DNA of 30,521 nucleotides from SFEB01 sp964612455 (GCA_964612455.1 CAZTCB010000016.1:1-30521); one strand, 5' to 3'. Shown: positions 8,214-16,203, counted from the stretch's first letter. The notes: generated from the sequence alone by a model not told the origin. Numbers and translations are program-made.

Positions 8214-8870
8214 ATGGACAAACAAAGATACGAGGAATTAATCAAAAAAGGAGTCGTAATAGAAGACGGAGACAGCGTCTTTATATCGGACTCGGTTTCC
8301 GTCGGGAGCGGAACGACCATCGAGCCGTTTTGCGTGTTGACGGGAGCCACCACGGTGGGTTGCAATTGCGTCGTGGGCAGTTTCAGTTATCTCAAAAACG
8401 CGAAGATACTCGACGGGGCGGAGATAAGGTCGAGCAGGGTGACGGACAGTACCGTCGGGCAAAACACTACCGTCGGCCCCAACGCGCATTTGCGGCAAAA
8501 CGCGGCTGTGGGCGACGACTGCCGCGTGGGAAATTTCGTAGAATTAAAAAACAGCTCGCTCGGACAAGGCAGCAAGGCAAGCCATCTCGCCTACGTCGGA
8601 GACGCGGAGGTGGGTAAAGGGTGCAACGTCGGTTGCGGAGCGGTATTCGTAAATTACGACGGCAAAACGAAACATCGTACCGAGGTGGGGGACAACGTTT
8701 TTATCGGGTGCAATTGCAATCTCGTGGCACCCGTGCGCATAGCAAACGACTGTTTTATCGCGTGCGGCACTACCGTAACCAAAGATACCGACAGGGACGA
8801 TTTCGTCATCGGGCGCTCCCGCGAGACGGTAAAACCAAACACCGCCAATAAATATCTGGTAAAAAAATGA
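8214..8870 (+). CDS. GlmU C-terminal-type N-acetyltransferase (left-handed beta-helix), stand-alone
   Basis: The 218 residues align by eye with the C-terminal half of bifunctional GlmU, beginning at the linker (ELIKKGVVIEDGDSVFI) that normally follows the uridyltransferase domain. Hexapeptide repeats run from about residue 25 to 205. The catalytic-site pattern of GlmU acetyltransferase is retained: R94, K112 (VELKNS), H124 and Y127 (KASHLAYVGDAEVG), and NYDGK in the acetyl-CoA/sugar pocket. It is therefore likely to acetylate glucosamine-1-phosphate for UDP-GlcNAc synthesis. The next gene, a nucleotidyltransferase, overlaps it by 4 nt (ATGA), so the two activities of GlmU seem to be encoded separately and in reverse order. 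The ATG is preceded by only a distant GGGGG run. Alternative: acetylation of another sugar-1-phosphate. Confidence 0.87.
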   Translation: MDKQRYEELIKKGVVIEDGDSVFISDSVSVGSGTTIEPFCVLTGATTVGCNCVVGSFSYLKNAKILDGAEIRSSRVTDSTVGQNTTVGPNAHLRQNAAVGDDCRVGNFVELKNSSLGQGSKASHLAYVGDAEVGKGCNVGCGAVFVNYDGKTKHRTEVGDNVFIGCNCNLVAPVRIANDCFIACGTTVTKDTDRDDFVIGRSRETVKPNTANKYLVKK

Positions 8871-9616
8871 AAGTAAAAAAAGGCGTTATATTGACGGCGG
8901 GCGAGGGTAAAAGAATGTTGCCTCTGACTATCGCCGTTCCCAAAGCGTTGTTGCCGATAGGCATGAAAACCGCGGTACAGACGATAACGGAAGAAATGAT
9001 GGAGGCGGGGGTGGAGGAAATAGCTTTTGTCGTGTCAAACAACTCACCCGTGCGCCGTTATATGGAGTTTTTGGCGAAAACGGAGTTTAAAAACGCGCGA
9101 TTTACGTTTATCGAGCAATCCGAGCCTCGTGGCAGCGGTCACGCTTTGTACGTCGCGAGGGGTTTTTGCGAAAAAGAAAGTTTTTTGCTTGCCAACTGCG
9201 ACGACCTGTTTGAATACAACGCGTGCAAGGTTTTGGTTGAGACGGGTGGCAACTGCGTAGGATTGACCGCCGTATCGGCAAAGGATAGCGACAAGTACGG
9301 CGTCGCTTGCGTCCGCAACGGTTTTTTAATAAAAACGGAAGAAAAGCCGAAAAAACACGCCGGCGTCAGCCCTTTGGTTTTGGCGGGACGGTACCTTTTG
9401 GACGGCGATATTTTTGACTGTCTGGCTTTGACGGGGTACGTCGACGGCGAGTTGAGACTGACGGACGCGTTAAACGCTCTTTGTGCCGCGCGCGACGTTG
9501 CGGCGGCTGAGATAAAGGGAAAACGATTTGACACGGGGTGCGCGGAAGGGTATAAAAAGGCATTTATTTGTATCGGGTGCGGCAAAAAGGTTGACACGGA
9601 CGAGCGTTTGTATTAA
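8867..9616 (+). CDS. Sugar-1-phosphate nucleotidyltransferase (GalU/RmlA-like), probable partner of the upstream acetyltransferase
   Basis: This 249-residue single-domain protein has the NTP-transferase signature TAGEGKRMLPLT...PKALLPIG at residues 9-31, RGSGHAL near 88 (family pattern GTA/GSGHA), NCDDLF near 109 (the metal-binding Asp of LxGDxx) and FDTGCAEGYKKA near 222. The PLT...PK form of the signature is that of GalU/RmlA-type and archaeal GlmU-like enzymes rather than the bacterial GlmU form GKGTRMxSxxPK. Translational coupling to the GlmU-type acetyltransferase suggests it makes UDP-GlcNAc from GlcNAc-1-phosphate; glucose-1-phosphate is an alternative substrate. A CxxC (IGCGKK) near the C-terminus is unexplained. 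The promoter of pckG lies within its last codons. Confidence 0.82.
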   Translation: MKVKKGVILTAGEGKRMLPLTIAVPKALLPIGMKTAVQTITEEMMEAGVEEIAFVVSNNSPVRRYMEFLAKTEFKNARFTFIEQSEPRGSGHALYVARGFCEKESFLLANCDDLFEYNACKVLVETGGNCVGLTAVSAKDSDKYGVACVRNGFLIKTEEKPKKHAGVSPLVLAGRYLLDGDIFDCLALTGYVDGELRLTDALNALCAARDVAAAEIKGKRFDTGCAEGYKKAFICIGCGKKVDTDERLY

Positions 9617-9619
9617 AAT
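9591..9619 (+). promoter_or_regulatory. Consensus promoter of pckG
   Basis: TTGACA (9591-9596) and TAAAAT (9614-9619) are separated by 17 nt. The promoter overlaps the 3' end of the nucleotidyltransferase gene and should start transcription near 9626. Confidence 0.72.
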
Positions 9620-9662
9620 CGTTTCGTAAAACCCTGTGTTTTCGGGGGATTTGGAGGAGAAA

Positions 9663-11429
9663 ATGAAAAGTATCACGATGAATACCAACGTTCTCAAGTT
9701 TGTTGACCAATCGGTTGCGCTTTGCAAGCCGGACAAGGTCGTCTGGATTGACGGCAGCCGCGAGCTATACGACGAGCTTCTTGCCGAAGCTCTCGGTACG
9801 GGCGAGTTTATCAAGCTCAATCAGGAGCTTTTGCCCGATTGTTATCTTCACCGCTCCGCGCTCAACGACGTGGCGCGCGTAGAGGGGCGTACTTTTATTT
9901 GTTGCGAGCAAAAAGACGACGCAGGTCCTACCAACAACTGGATGGCACCTGCCGAAGCGTATAAAAAACTGGAAGGAATATTCGACGGCTGCATGAAAGG
10001 TCGTACGATGTACGTCATACCCTACAGCATGGGCAAAACGGGCACGCCGTTTGCAAAAATCGGTATCGAGATTACCGACAGCATCTACGTGGTACTCAGC
10101 ATGCGCATTATGACGAGGGTGGGCAAAGAGATTCTCGACGCGCTCGGCAACAGCAACGATTTTGTCCGCGGACTTCACTCTAAAGCGGAGTTGGACGAAG
10201 AAAAAAGATATATATGCCATTTCCCGCAGGACAACGCCATCTGGTCTGTCAACAGCGGTTACGGCGGAAACGTTTTGCTCGGTAAAAAATGCTTTGCTTT
10301 GCGCATAGCGAGTTGTCTTGCCCGCGACGAAGGTTGGCTGGCGGAGCATATGCTCATACTCGGATTGACTAAACCCGACGGACAGACGCGTTATATATGC
10401 GCCGCTTTCCCGTCCGCTTGCGGAAAAACCAACCTCGCTATGCTTATTCCGCCCGAGGGATACAGACACAGAGGGTACAAGGTCGAGACCGTCGGCGACG
10501 ATATCGCATGGATACGTCCCGGCAAAGACGGCAGTCTGTACGCGGTCAACCCCGAAAACGGTTTCTTCGGCGTGGCGCCCGGCACCAACAGCAAGAGCAA
10601 CCCCAACGCGCTTGCCACTACCAAAAAAGGCACGATTTTTACCAACGTGGTGCTTAATACCGACAACAACACGGTCTGGTGGGAGGGACTCGGCGAAGCT
10701 CCCGAACACGCAATCAACTGGAAAGGTCAGCCGTGGACTGCGGCAAGCGGCGAAAAAGGCGCGCATCCCAACAGTCGTTTTACCGCGCCTACCGTCAATT
10801 GTCCGTGCCTGAGCGAAAAGTTTGCCACGGGTGAGGGCGTCAAGATTTCCGCCTTTATTTTCGGCGGCAGACGCGCAAAGACCGTTCCGTTGGTTTATCA
10901 GTCGCGCAGTTGGCAGCACGGCGTTTTCGTCGGCAGCGTAATGGCGAGCGAAACTACCGCGGCGGCTACGGGTGCGGTCGGCGTATTGCGCAGAGATCCT
11001 ATGGCGATGTTGCCTTTCTGCGGGTACAATATGAGCGATTATTTTCAACATTGGCTCGATATGGGTAAAAAACTTACCGACGCGCCTAAGATTTTTAACG
11101 TCAACTGGTTCCGTACCGACGAAAACGGCAAATTTATATGGCCGGGGTTTGGCGACAACCTTCGCGTGCTCGACTGGATTATCGACAGGTGCGAGGACGC
11201 CATAGACGCGCAAGAAACGCCTATCGGGTACGTTCCGTACGCAAGGGACATCAATCTCGAGGGTACGGATCTCTCTCGCGAAACGCTGGAAGGCTTGCTG
11301 ACCGTCGATAAAAAACAATGGCAGGCAGAGGCGGAGTCCATCGAGACGCACTACGAAAAGTTTGGCGACAGACTGCCGAAAGAGCTCAGAGAAGAACTTG
11401 CCGCTCTTAAAGAGAGAGTCGCAGACTAA
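9663..11429 (+). CDS. pckG: Phosphoenolpyruvate carboxykinase (GTP)
   Basis: This 588-residue cytoplasmic enzyme interconverts oxaloacetate + GTP and phosphoenolpyruvate + CO2 + GDP. In fermenting anaerobes it often runs in the carboxylating direction towards succinate/propionate or C4 acids. The GTP-class is shown by the length, by the P-loop PSACGKTNLAM with the reactive Cys at about residue 253, by GDDIAWI, and by the nucleotide-pocket region FNVNWFRTDENGKFIWPGFGDN. The start at 9663 is chosen over the in-frame ATG at 9636 because GGAGGAG lies directly before it at 9653-9659 and because the promoter places the transcript start near 9626. It is monocistronic, flanked by its own promoter and by a terminator at 11443-11467. 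Confidence 0.96.
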   Translation: MKSITMNTNVLKFVDQSVALCKPDKVVWIDGSRELYDELLAEALGTGEFIKLNQELLPDCYLHRSALNDVARVEGRTFICCEQKDDAGPTNNWMAPAEAYKKLEGIFDGCMKGRTMYVIPYSMGKTGTPFAKIGIEITDSIYVVLSMRIMTRVGKEILDALGNSNDFVRGLHSKAELDEEKRYICHFPQDNAIWSVNSGYGGNVLLGKKCFALRIASCLARDEGWLAEHMLILGLTKPDGQTRYICAAFPSACGKTNLAMLIPPEGYRHRGYKVETVGDDIAWIRPGKDGSLYAVNPENGFFGVAPGTNSKSNPNALATTKKGTIFTNVVLNTDNNTVWWEGLGEAPEHAINWKGQPWTAASGEKGAHPNSRFTAPTVNCPCLSEKFATGEGVKISAFIFGGRRAKTVPLVYQSRSWQHGVFVGSVMASETTAAATGAVGVLRRDPMAMLPFCGYNMSDYFQHWLDMGKKLTDAPKIFNVNWFRTDENGKFIWPGFGDNLRVLDWIIDRCEDAIDAQETPIGYVPYARDINLEGTDLSRETLEGLLTVDKKQWQAEAESIETHYEKFGDRLPKELREELAALKERVAD

Positions 11430-11442
11430 ATTTACGACAAAT

Positions 11443-11467
11443 AAAGCACCCGTGCGGGTGCTTTTTT
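11443..11467 (+). terminator. Intrinsic terminator after pckG
   Basis: A 9-bp stem, AAAGCACCC with GGGTGCTTT, around a GTGC loop is followed by a T-run. Confidence 0.9.
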
Positions 11468-11509
11468 GCCTACGGGCAATAACGCAAAATAAGGTAAGGT
11501 GAACTGACG

Positions 11510-12802
11510 ATGAGTGAAAAAGGTTTCGACAAAATGAGTTGCGCAAGATGCGGGCGCGAAATAGTCCCGAAAGGATTTAAGCAGACTTACAAACGCCTTC
11601 CCGATGAGGGGGTAGTGTGTGTCGAGTGCCTTAACAACGAAAAAAAAGGCAATAAAAAATCGGGCGGAGCGTCGGATATGACGCCTGTCGGTGCGGAAAT
11701 TTATAATCGTCAGGTAAAAACCGCGGACAAAATGCCCGTAGTGGCGCGCGGAGAGGGTTTTCCCGAAAGAAGCGGTTACGATTGCGGCGCGGAGTATTAT
11801 ATCGATTGCGCGTTGGCGCTCAACGCGTCCGACCTTCACCTCAACCTTAATGCTTATCCGGTGGTACGGGTGGCGGGCGACCTTGCTATCCTCGAAGAAA
11901 CGACGATAGACAAGGAGGATATTTTTTACGTCTTAAAGAGATATACCGACGTCGATATCGACGAGTTTGAGCGCGGTAAAAAAGCGGTCAATTTTTGCTT
12001 TTCGCGCGGGGACGTGCGTATCAGGGGCAACCTGTACAAGGATAACAACGGAATAGGCATGGCGTTGAGGGCGCTGAGTATCGTCACTACCGATTTTGCC
12101 GCACTCGGCATACCCGAAATTTTAAAAACGCTTGCAAATCGTCGCAGTGGGTTGTTGCTCGTTACGGGGCCGACGGGTAGCGGTAAAACCACGACTTTGA
12201 CTTGTTTGCTCGATTATATCAACGGGACGCAGTTTGCGCATATTTTGACGGTAGAGGACCCGATAGAGTATATACACCGAAACAAGTGTTGCGTGGTCAC
12301 GCAAAGAGAAGTCGGCAGAGATACCGAGAGTTTTGACGTCGCCGTGACCGAATCGATGCGCGAGGATCCCGATATAATAATGGTGGGCGAAATGAGCACG
12401 AAAGAAAGTATTCAGGCGGCGGTGCGCGCGGCGGAGACGGGACATCTCGTGTTGTCTACGTTGCACACTCGCGGTACGATAAACTCGGTATCTCGCATAG
12501 TCGACGCTTTTTCGGCTGACCAACAGGACCAGATACGTTCTCAGCTTGCCACGGCGTTGCTCGGTATCGTTTCGCAGCAACTCGTGCCGAGTACGAAACC
12601 CAATACGCGTTGCCTCGCCACGGAGGTTTTGGTTGCGACCAATCCCGTCAAATCTTTTATCCGCGAAAACCGACTGCACATGGGCGCGAGCGTTTTACAG
12701 ACGTCGATTGCCGACGGAATGCATACGATGAAAAGCTCGCTTGACGACTTGCTTGCCAAAGGATTGATAACGCAAGAGACGCACGACGCATATATGATAT
12801 AG
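11510..12802 (+). CDS. PilT/GspE-family secretion ATPase with N-terminal zinc-ribbon-like domain
   Basis: This 430-residue hexameric-type AAA-like ATPase is of the PilT group: N-terminal ASDLHLNLNAYPVVRVAGDL (residues about 104-123), Walker A GPTGSGKTT at about 220-228, the Asp box TVEDPIEY, Walker B DPDIIMVGEM, and the His box TGHLVLSTLHT. PilT proteins power retraction of type IV pili. Unlike standard PilT, it carries about 100 extra N-terminal residues starting with a CxxC (C11, C14) and CxxC (C37, C40) pair that looks like a zinc ribbon, followed by a Lys/Gly-rich linker. After Walker B, the usual GEMRD reads GEMST. No pilin, PilB, PilC or prepilin peptidase genes are adjacent, so its assembly partner is unknown. 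It is preceded by AAGGTGA and flanked by terminators on both sides, so it is monocistronic. Confidence 0.88.
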   Translation: MSEKGFDKMSCARCGREIVPKGFKQTYKRLPDEGVVCVECLNNEKKGNKKSGGASDMTPVGAEIYNRQVKTADKMPVVARGEGFPERSGYDCGAEYYIDCALALNASDLHLNLNAYPVVRVAGDLAILEETTIDKEDIFYVLKRYTDVDIDEFERGKKAVNFCFSRGDVRIRGNLYKDNNGIGMALRALSIVTTDFAALGIPEILKTLANRRSGLLLVTGPTGSGKTTTLTCLLDYINGTQFAHILTVEDPIEYIHRNKCCVVTQREVGRDTESFDVAVTESMREDPDIIMVGEMSTKESIQAAVRAAETGHLVLSTLHTRGTINSVSRIVDAFSADQQDQIRSQLATALLGIVSQQLVPSTKPNTRCLATEVLVATNPVKSFIRENRLHMGASVLQTSIADGMHTMKSSLDDLLAKGLITQETHDAYMI

Positions 12803-12830
12803 CGACGAAAGGCGTTGTTTTAAAAAACGA

Positions 12831-12866
12831 AAAAGTTGCCGAAGTTTTTTTTCGGCAACTTTTTTA
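12831..12866. terminator. Bidirectional terminator between pilT-like and ZIP transporter genes
   Basis: A 13-bp stem (12831-12843 with 12851-12863, AAAAGTTGCCGAA and complement) around a T-rich loop is followed by a T-run. The A-run on the left arm serves the minus-strand gene. Confidence 0.88.
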
Positions 12867-12908
12867 ATGCCGCTCAAACTCGGTCGCGACGGCAGAGAGA
12901 GTGCAATC

Positions 12909-13664
12909 TCAAAGGAAAAATATAAAAATCGCTCCCGTCAACGTTCCGATAAAAACAAAAATCGACGAAGCGGCATCGTCCGCGTTTTTTAATGCCTGCG
13001 GGATTATTTCCGAAAAAGTGACGGTCAGCATCGCTCCCGCCGCAACGGAGAGAAAAAACGAGTTTGTCACGGGCGCTACGTTGCCCGCCAGAAATCCGAC
13101 GATTGCTCCCGCTACCGTCGTCGCGCCTCCCGCTATCGACGCGACGAAGCTTTTTAGTCGACTCTTTCCGCCTTTTTTTAACGGCAGCGAAATCGCCATT
13201 CCTTCCGGCAGATTGTGCAATGCGAGTAGAGAAGCAAACACTATCGCGTTCCCTTTGTCTATGGCGCCGAAACACCCCAACGCAAGTCCCTCGGGGATGT
13301 TGTGCAAGCCAATGGCGAGAAATAATACAATGCCGCTTTTTAGGTAACTTTTTTGCTCATGTGCCTTGTTTTTGTCGTGAAGTCCCGTGTTTGCGTCGTT
13401 AATCAGCTTGTCAAGCAGATATATTACCGTTCCGCCTACGGCTATCCCCGCCAAAACCACCCACCTGACGTCGGTGGAGGATTGTTGATTTAACGCAGTC
13501 GGGATTAGACTTAAAAACACCATTGCAAGCATTATTCCCGCTGCAAAATTTAAAACGCATGAAACGCATTTGTCGTTTTTGTCTGCAAAAAAAGTGCCGA
13601 TTAAGCCGCCTATACCCGTACCTACGACGCCCGCGACGAGAGATAATATCGTTATATCGGTCAT
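12909..13664 (-). CDS. ZIP family divalent metal transporter (ZupT-like)
   Basis: This 251-residue polytopic membrane protein has about eight hydrophobic segments. The metal-binding motifs in the central helices are HNIPEGLALG (about residue 120) and HNLPEGMAIS (about 149), which is the double HNxPEG signature of bacterial ZIP (GufA/ZupT) importers of zinc, iron and other divalent metals. A variable cytoplasmic loop (about 90-105) contains His, Asp and Lys residues. The Shine-Dalgarno GAGGTGA lies directly upstream of the ATG on the minus strand. It is monocistronic and divergent from the 13776 operon. Metal specificity cannot be read from the sequence. Confidence 0.92.
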   Translation of the reverse strand: MTDITILSLVAGVVGTGIGGLIGTFFADKNDKCVSCVLNFAAGIMLAMVFLSLIPTALNQQSSTDVRWVVLAGIAVGGTVIYLLDKLINDANTGLHDKNKAHEQKSYLKSGIVLFLAIGLHNIPEGLALGCFGAIDKGNAIVFASLLALHNLPEGMAISLPLKKGGKSRLKSFVASIAGGATTVAGAIVGFLAGNVAPVTNSFFLSVAAGAMLTVTFSEIIPQALKNADDAASSIFVFIGTLTGAIFIFFL

Positions 13665-13705
13665 GTTTCACCTCAAAAAAAGTATATGCATACCGTCGGC
13701 TGTGC

Positions 13706-13734
13706 TTGCCAAAAAACAAGCGACGGTGTATAAT
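13706..13734 (+). promoter_or_regulatory. Sigma-70-type promoter of the 13776-16024 operon
   Basis: TTGCCA (13706-13711) and a perfect TATAAT (13729-13734) are separated by 17 nt, 41 nt upstream of the first ATG. Confidence 0.75.
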
Positions 13735-13775
13735 AAAACAAACTGACGGAATTGTTTTTTATCGGAGGCTTATAA

Positions 13776-14006
13776 ATGACCGAAAAAAAAGAGAACGAAA
13801 CGAAAACCGACGTCAAGCCGCGTGCCGCCGCCGTCGCAAAAAAAGGTACGAGCAATTGGGATTTGATGCGTCTGGCAGAGGAGCAGGATTGCGAGGCGTT
13901 TGAGACGCGGGATTTTGAAGAATTGCCTATGAGCAAAAAAAGCAAGTATAAGGAGTTTTACGACGACGTAAAGCAACCGAGCGATTACGTCACCGAGGAC
14001 TGGTAA
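13776..14006 (+). CDS. Small hydrophilic protein of unknown function
   Basis: The 76-residue protein has no family I recognise. The first 25 residues are rich in Lys, Glu, Thr and Ala; the rest is acidic with conserved-looking segments SNWDLMRLAEEQD, FEELPMSKKSKYKEFYDDV and a C-terminal PSDYVTEDW. There is no signal peptide or membrane segment. It is a credible gene: a good promoter at 13706-13734, GGAGG just upstream of the ATG, and its TAA directly abuts the ATG of the following phosphatase gene, so the two are translationally coupled. Confidence 0.75.
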   Translation: MTEKKENETKTDVKPRAAAVAKKGTSNWDLMRLAEEQDCEAFETRDFEELPMSKKSKYKEFYDDVKQPSDYVTEDW

Positions 14007-14690
14007 ATGAAAAAATATTCTTTTTTACTGTTCGATGCCGACGGCACGTTGCTCGATTTCGACAAATGCGAGTACGAAGGGTTGAGGCTGGCGTTTTCAG
14101 AACTCGGCTTGCCTTTCGACGACGGCGTTCATTCGGTTTTTAACGCCGTCAACAAAAGGCTGTGGCACGACTACGACGACGGAAAAATCACGCGTGAAAA
14201 ACTTTTGACGCTCAGATTTGCCGTTACTTTTGAAAAAATCGGTTTGACCGCCGATCCCGTCCTCGTCGAAAACCGCTATCGCAACCGACTCGGCGAACAG
14301 GCTTTCGCCATGGACGGCGCGATAGAAATTTTGAAATACCTGAAAAACAGATATCGTCTGTTTATAATCACCAACGGAATAAAAAAGACGCAACATTTGA
14401 GATTGAAAGCCAGCGGTATCGAGGAGTATTTTGAAAAGGTTTTTATCAGCGACGAAATAGGTTTTAACAAGCCGCAAAAGGAGTTTTTCGACGTTGCGTT
14501 TTCGGCGATAGAAGGTTTTGACCGTACTCGCGCGATGGTGATAGGCGACAGTTTGTCAAGCGATATACAAGGCGCAAACAACGCGGGCGTCGATTGCTGC
14601 TGGTTTAACCCCGCGGGATTAAAAAAAGACAGGGAAGTACGCGTGGATATCGAGATAGCCGACCTCGCGAGATTGCGCGAAATATTGTAA
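14007..14690 (+). CDS. HAD-superfamily hydrolase, YjjG-like nucleotidase
   Basis: This 227-residue phosphatase has HAD motif I DADGTLLDFD (residues 9-18; the two Asp are nucleophile and acid/base), motif II ITNG near 119, motif III Lys in NKPQKEFF near 154, and motif IV GDSLSSDIQGANNAG near 180. The cap domain with WHDYDDGKITREKL resembles YjjG-type pyrimidine nucleotide 5'-phosphatases, which remove non-canonical or excess nucleotides. It starts immediately after the stop of the small-protein gene. Substrate assignment within HADs is uncertain. Confidence 0.87.
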   Translation: MKKYSFLLFDADGTLLDFDKCEYEGLRLAFSELGLPFDDGVHSVFNAVNKRLWHDYDDGKITREKLLTLRFAVTFEKIGLTADPVLVENRYRNRLGEQAFAMDGAIEILKYLKNRYRLFIITNGIKKTQHLRLKASGIEEYFEKVFISDEIGFNKPQKEFFDVAFSAIEGFDRTRAMVIGDSLSSDIQGANNAGVDCCWFNPAGLKKDREVRVDIEIADLARLREIL

Positions 14691-14708
14691 AAAGGTTTAA
14701 AGGAAAAA

Positions 14709-14912
14709 ATGATAGACGTAGACAGGATAAATTTTCTTGCAAAAAAAAGTCGCACCGAGGGGCTTACTCCCGAGGAGGCGGAAGAACAGGCAAAACTCAG
14801 GCGCGAATATATAGACGCCTACAAGGCGAGTCTGACTGCTCAGCTCGACAGTATCGTGGTGGTCGACGAAAACGGAAACAAGCGTCCGCTCAAACCGAAA
14901 AACGTCAATTGA
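14709..14912 (+). CDS. DUF896 family protein (YnzC-like)
   Basis: The 67-residue protein matches the DUF896 pattern INFLAKKSRTEGLTPEEAEEQAKLRREYIDAYK, a two-helix hairpin found across Bacillota, with a C-terminal extension ending RPLKPKNVN. It is cytoplasmic and of unknown function; ribosome- or SOS-related roles have been suggested for relatives but cannot be judged here. It is the third gene of the operon, 18 nt after the phosphatase gene, with an AAAGGAAAA ribosome binding site. Confidence 0.88.
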   Translation: MIDVDRINFLAKKSRTEGLTPEEAEEQAKLRREYIDAYKASLTAQLDSIVVVDENGNKRPLKPKNVN

Positions 14913-14995
14913 CGCGCCCCGTGCGGCTTGATGCCGATGCGGCGGTTAAAACGAAACCGACGACGAAGGAAAAAATACTAAAAGGAGATTTAAAA

Positions 14996-16024
14996 ATGGC
15001 AGACCAAAACTTGTTGTCTCCCGGCAATCTGTTGGACGAAAACGGCAATCTCGTCGAGGCGGGATACGCTTTCGGTCAGGTAAAAAAATACGATCGCAAC
15101 GCGATAAAAGTCAATGCGATGCGGATAAAAGAGTGGGATTATTACTACGTGGGCAACGACGACTACGGGATTGCGCTGACTATTGCCGACAACGGATACA
15201 TGAGTCTTGTTTCGGCGTCGTTTCTCGATTTTGCCGCCAAAACGTTCGTCACCGACAGCGAGATGCGTGCCTTTACGTTCGGAAAACTCGGACTTCCTTC
15301 TTCTTCATCGGAGGGTGACCTCGTTTACGAAAGCAATCGCGTAGAGATGTCTTTTTGTCACAAAGACGGCGCACGGGAGCTGAAATGTTATTTCAAGCGT
15401 TGGGGTAAAAAAGAACAGTCTTTTGGCGTGACCGCCATTTTGACCGACGAGCCGCGAGACAGCATGGTAATCGCGACGCCTTTTTTTAAACCGCGGTATT
15501 TTTATTACAACCAAAAGATTAATTGTATGACGGCGAGTGCCGATTTGGATATTGACGGAGAGAAAAAGCATATAGACGGGTGCGCGGTTCTCGATTGGGG
15601 CAGGGGTGTCTGGACGTATAAAAACACTTGGTACTGGAGCAGTCTCAACACGACCGTCGGCAGGCACAAGGTCGGCTTTAACCTCGGTTACGGATTTGGC
15701 GACACGAGCAAAGCGACGGAAAACATGATATTTTTCGACGGGATTGCCACCAAGGTGGACGAAGTGGTTTTTAATATTCCTCTTGACGAAAACGGTAAAG
15801 AAAAGTACCTCGACGAGTGGACTGTCGTTTCAAACGACGGCAAAATAAATCTCGTATTTAAACCAATACTCGACCGCGCCGACAAACTAAACGCCATAGT
15901 GCTTTCAAGCGATCAGCATCAGGTATTCGGTAGGTTTTACGGCGACCTCGTCATAGACGAGTCGTTAAAAATCAGCCTTAACGGCAAGGTCGGTTTTGCC
16001 GAAAAAGTTTTTAATAAGTGGTAA
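14996..16024 (+). CDS. DUF2804 family protein
   Basis: This 342-residue protein has the features of DUF2804, a lipocalin-like/AttH-related beta-rich family: IKEWDYYYVGNDDYGIALTIADNGY near residues 43-67 and DWGRGVWTYKNTWYWSS near 199-215. The family function is unknown. The open frame begins at 14909, but AAGGAGAT lies right before the ATG at 14996, which gives the family-like N-terminus MADQNLLSPGNLLDENGN. The gap of 83 nt to DUF896 contains no terminator, so it belongs to the same operon. A nested hairpin with T-run follows at 16043-16120. Confidence 0.87.
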   Translation: MADQNLLSPGNLLDENGNLVEAGYAFGQVKKYDRNAIKVNAMRIKEWDYYYVGNDDYGIALTIADNGYMSLVSASFLDFAAKTFVTDSEMRAFTFGKLGLPSSSSEGDLVYESNRVEMSFCHKDGARELKCYFKRWGKKEQSFGVTAILTDEPRDSMVIATPFFKPRYFYYNQKINCMTASADLDIDGEKKHIDGCAVLDWGRGVWTYKNTWYWSSLNTTVGRHKVGFNLGYGFGDTSKATENMIFFDGIATKVDEVVFNIPLDENGKEKYLDEWTVVSNDGKINLVFKPILDRADKLNAIVLSSDQHQVFGRFYGDLVIDESLKISLNGKVGFAEKVFNKW

Positions 16025-16042
16025 AAACAACCAAAGAAAATG

Positions 16043-16120
16043 AAACGCTTTGCATTAGCGTGCGGACGGGTGTCGAGTGTCCGTTCGCATATCTGAGTTT
16101 GCAAGGCGTTTTTTTGTTTT
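16043..16120 (+). terminator. Nested-hairpin terminator after the DUF2804 gene
   Basis: A 12-bp outer stem (16043-16054 with 16100-16111, one G-U) encloses a second hairpin (16063-16067 with 16079-16083, CGGAC/GTCCG, plus flanking pairs). It is followed by a T-rich run at 16111-16120. The size and the inner hairpin are unusual for a plain terminator. Confidence 0.72.
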
Positions 16121-16164
16121 ATCTGCGAAAAACGGCGGCACACGGGAGACGATGAATATTTTTT

Positions 16165-16203
16165 GAAGAGGACGGGTGGCGACGTCCGAAAAATCACCTT
16201 CGG
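16165..16203 (+). promoter_or_regulatory. Candidate structured leader (two hairpins with complementary loops) upstream of the ferritin-like gene
   Basis: Hairpin A is GGACG/CGTCC (16170-16174 with 16183-16187) with an 8-nt loop containing GGTG (16175-16178). Hairpin B is CGAA/TTCG (16187-16190 with 16199-16202) with a loop ending CACC (16195-16198). The loops are perfectly complementary over 4 nt, allowing a kissing or pseudoknot fold, and the stems share base 16187, so extended forms compete. The ribosome binding site GGAGG of the ferritin-like gene is 35 nt further on. This does not match any riboswitch class I can recall. Confidence 0.35.
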
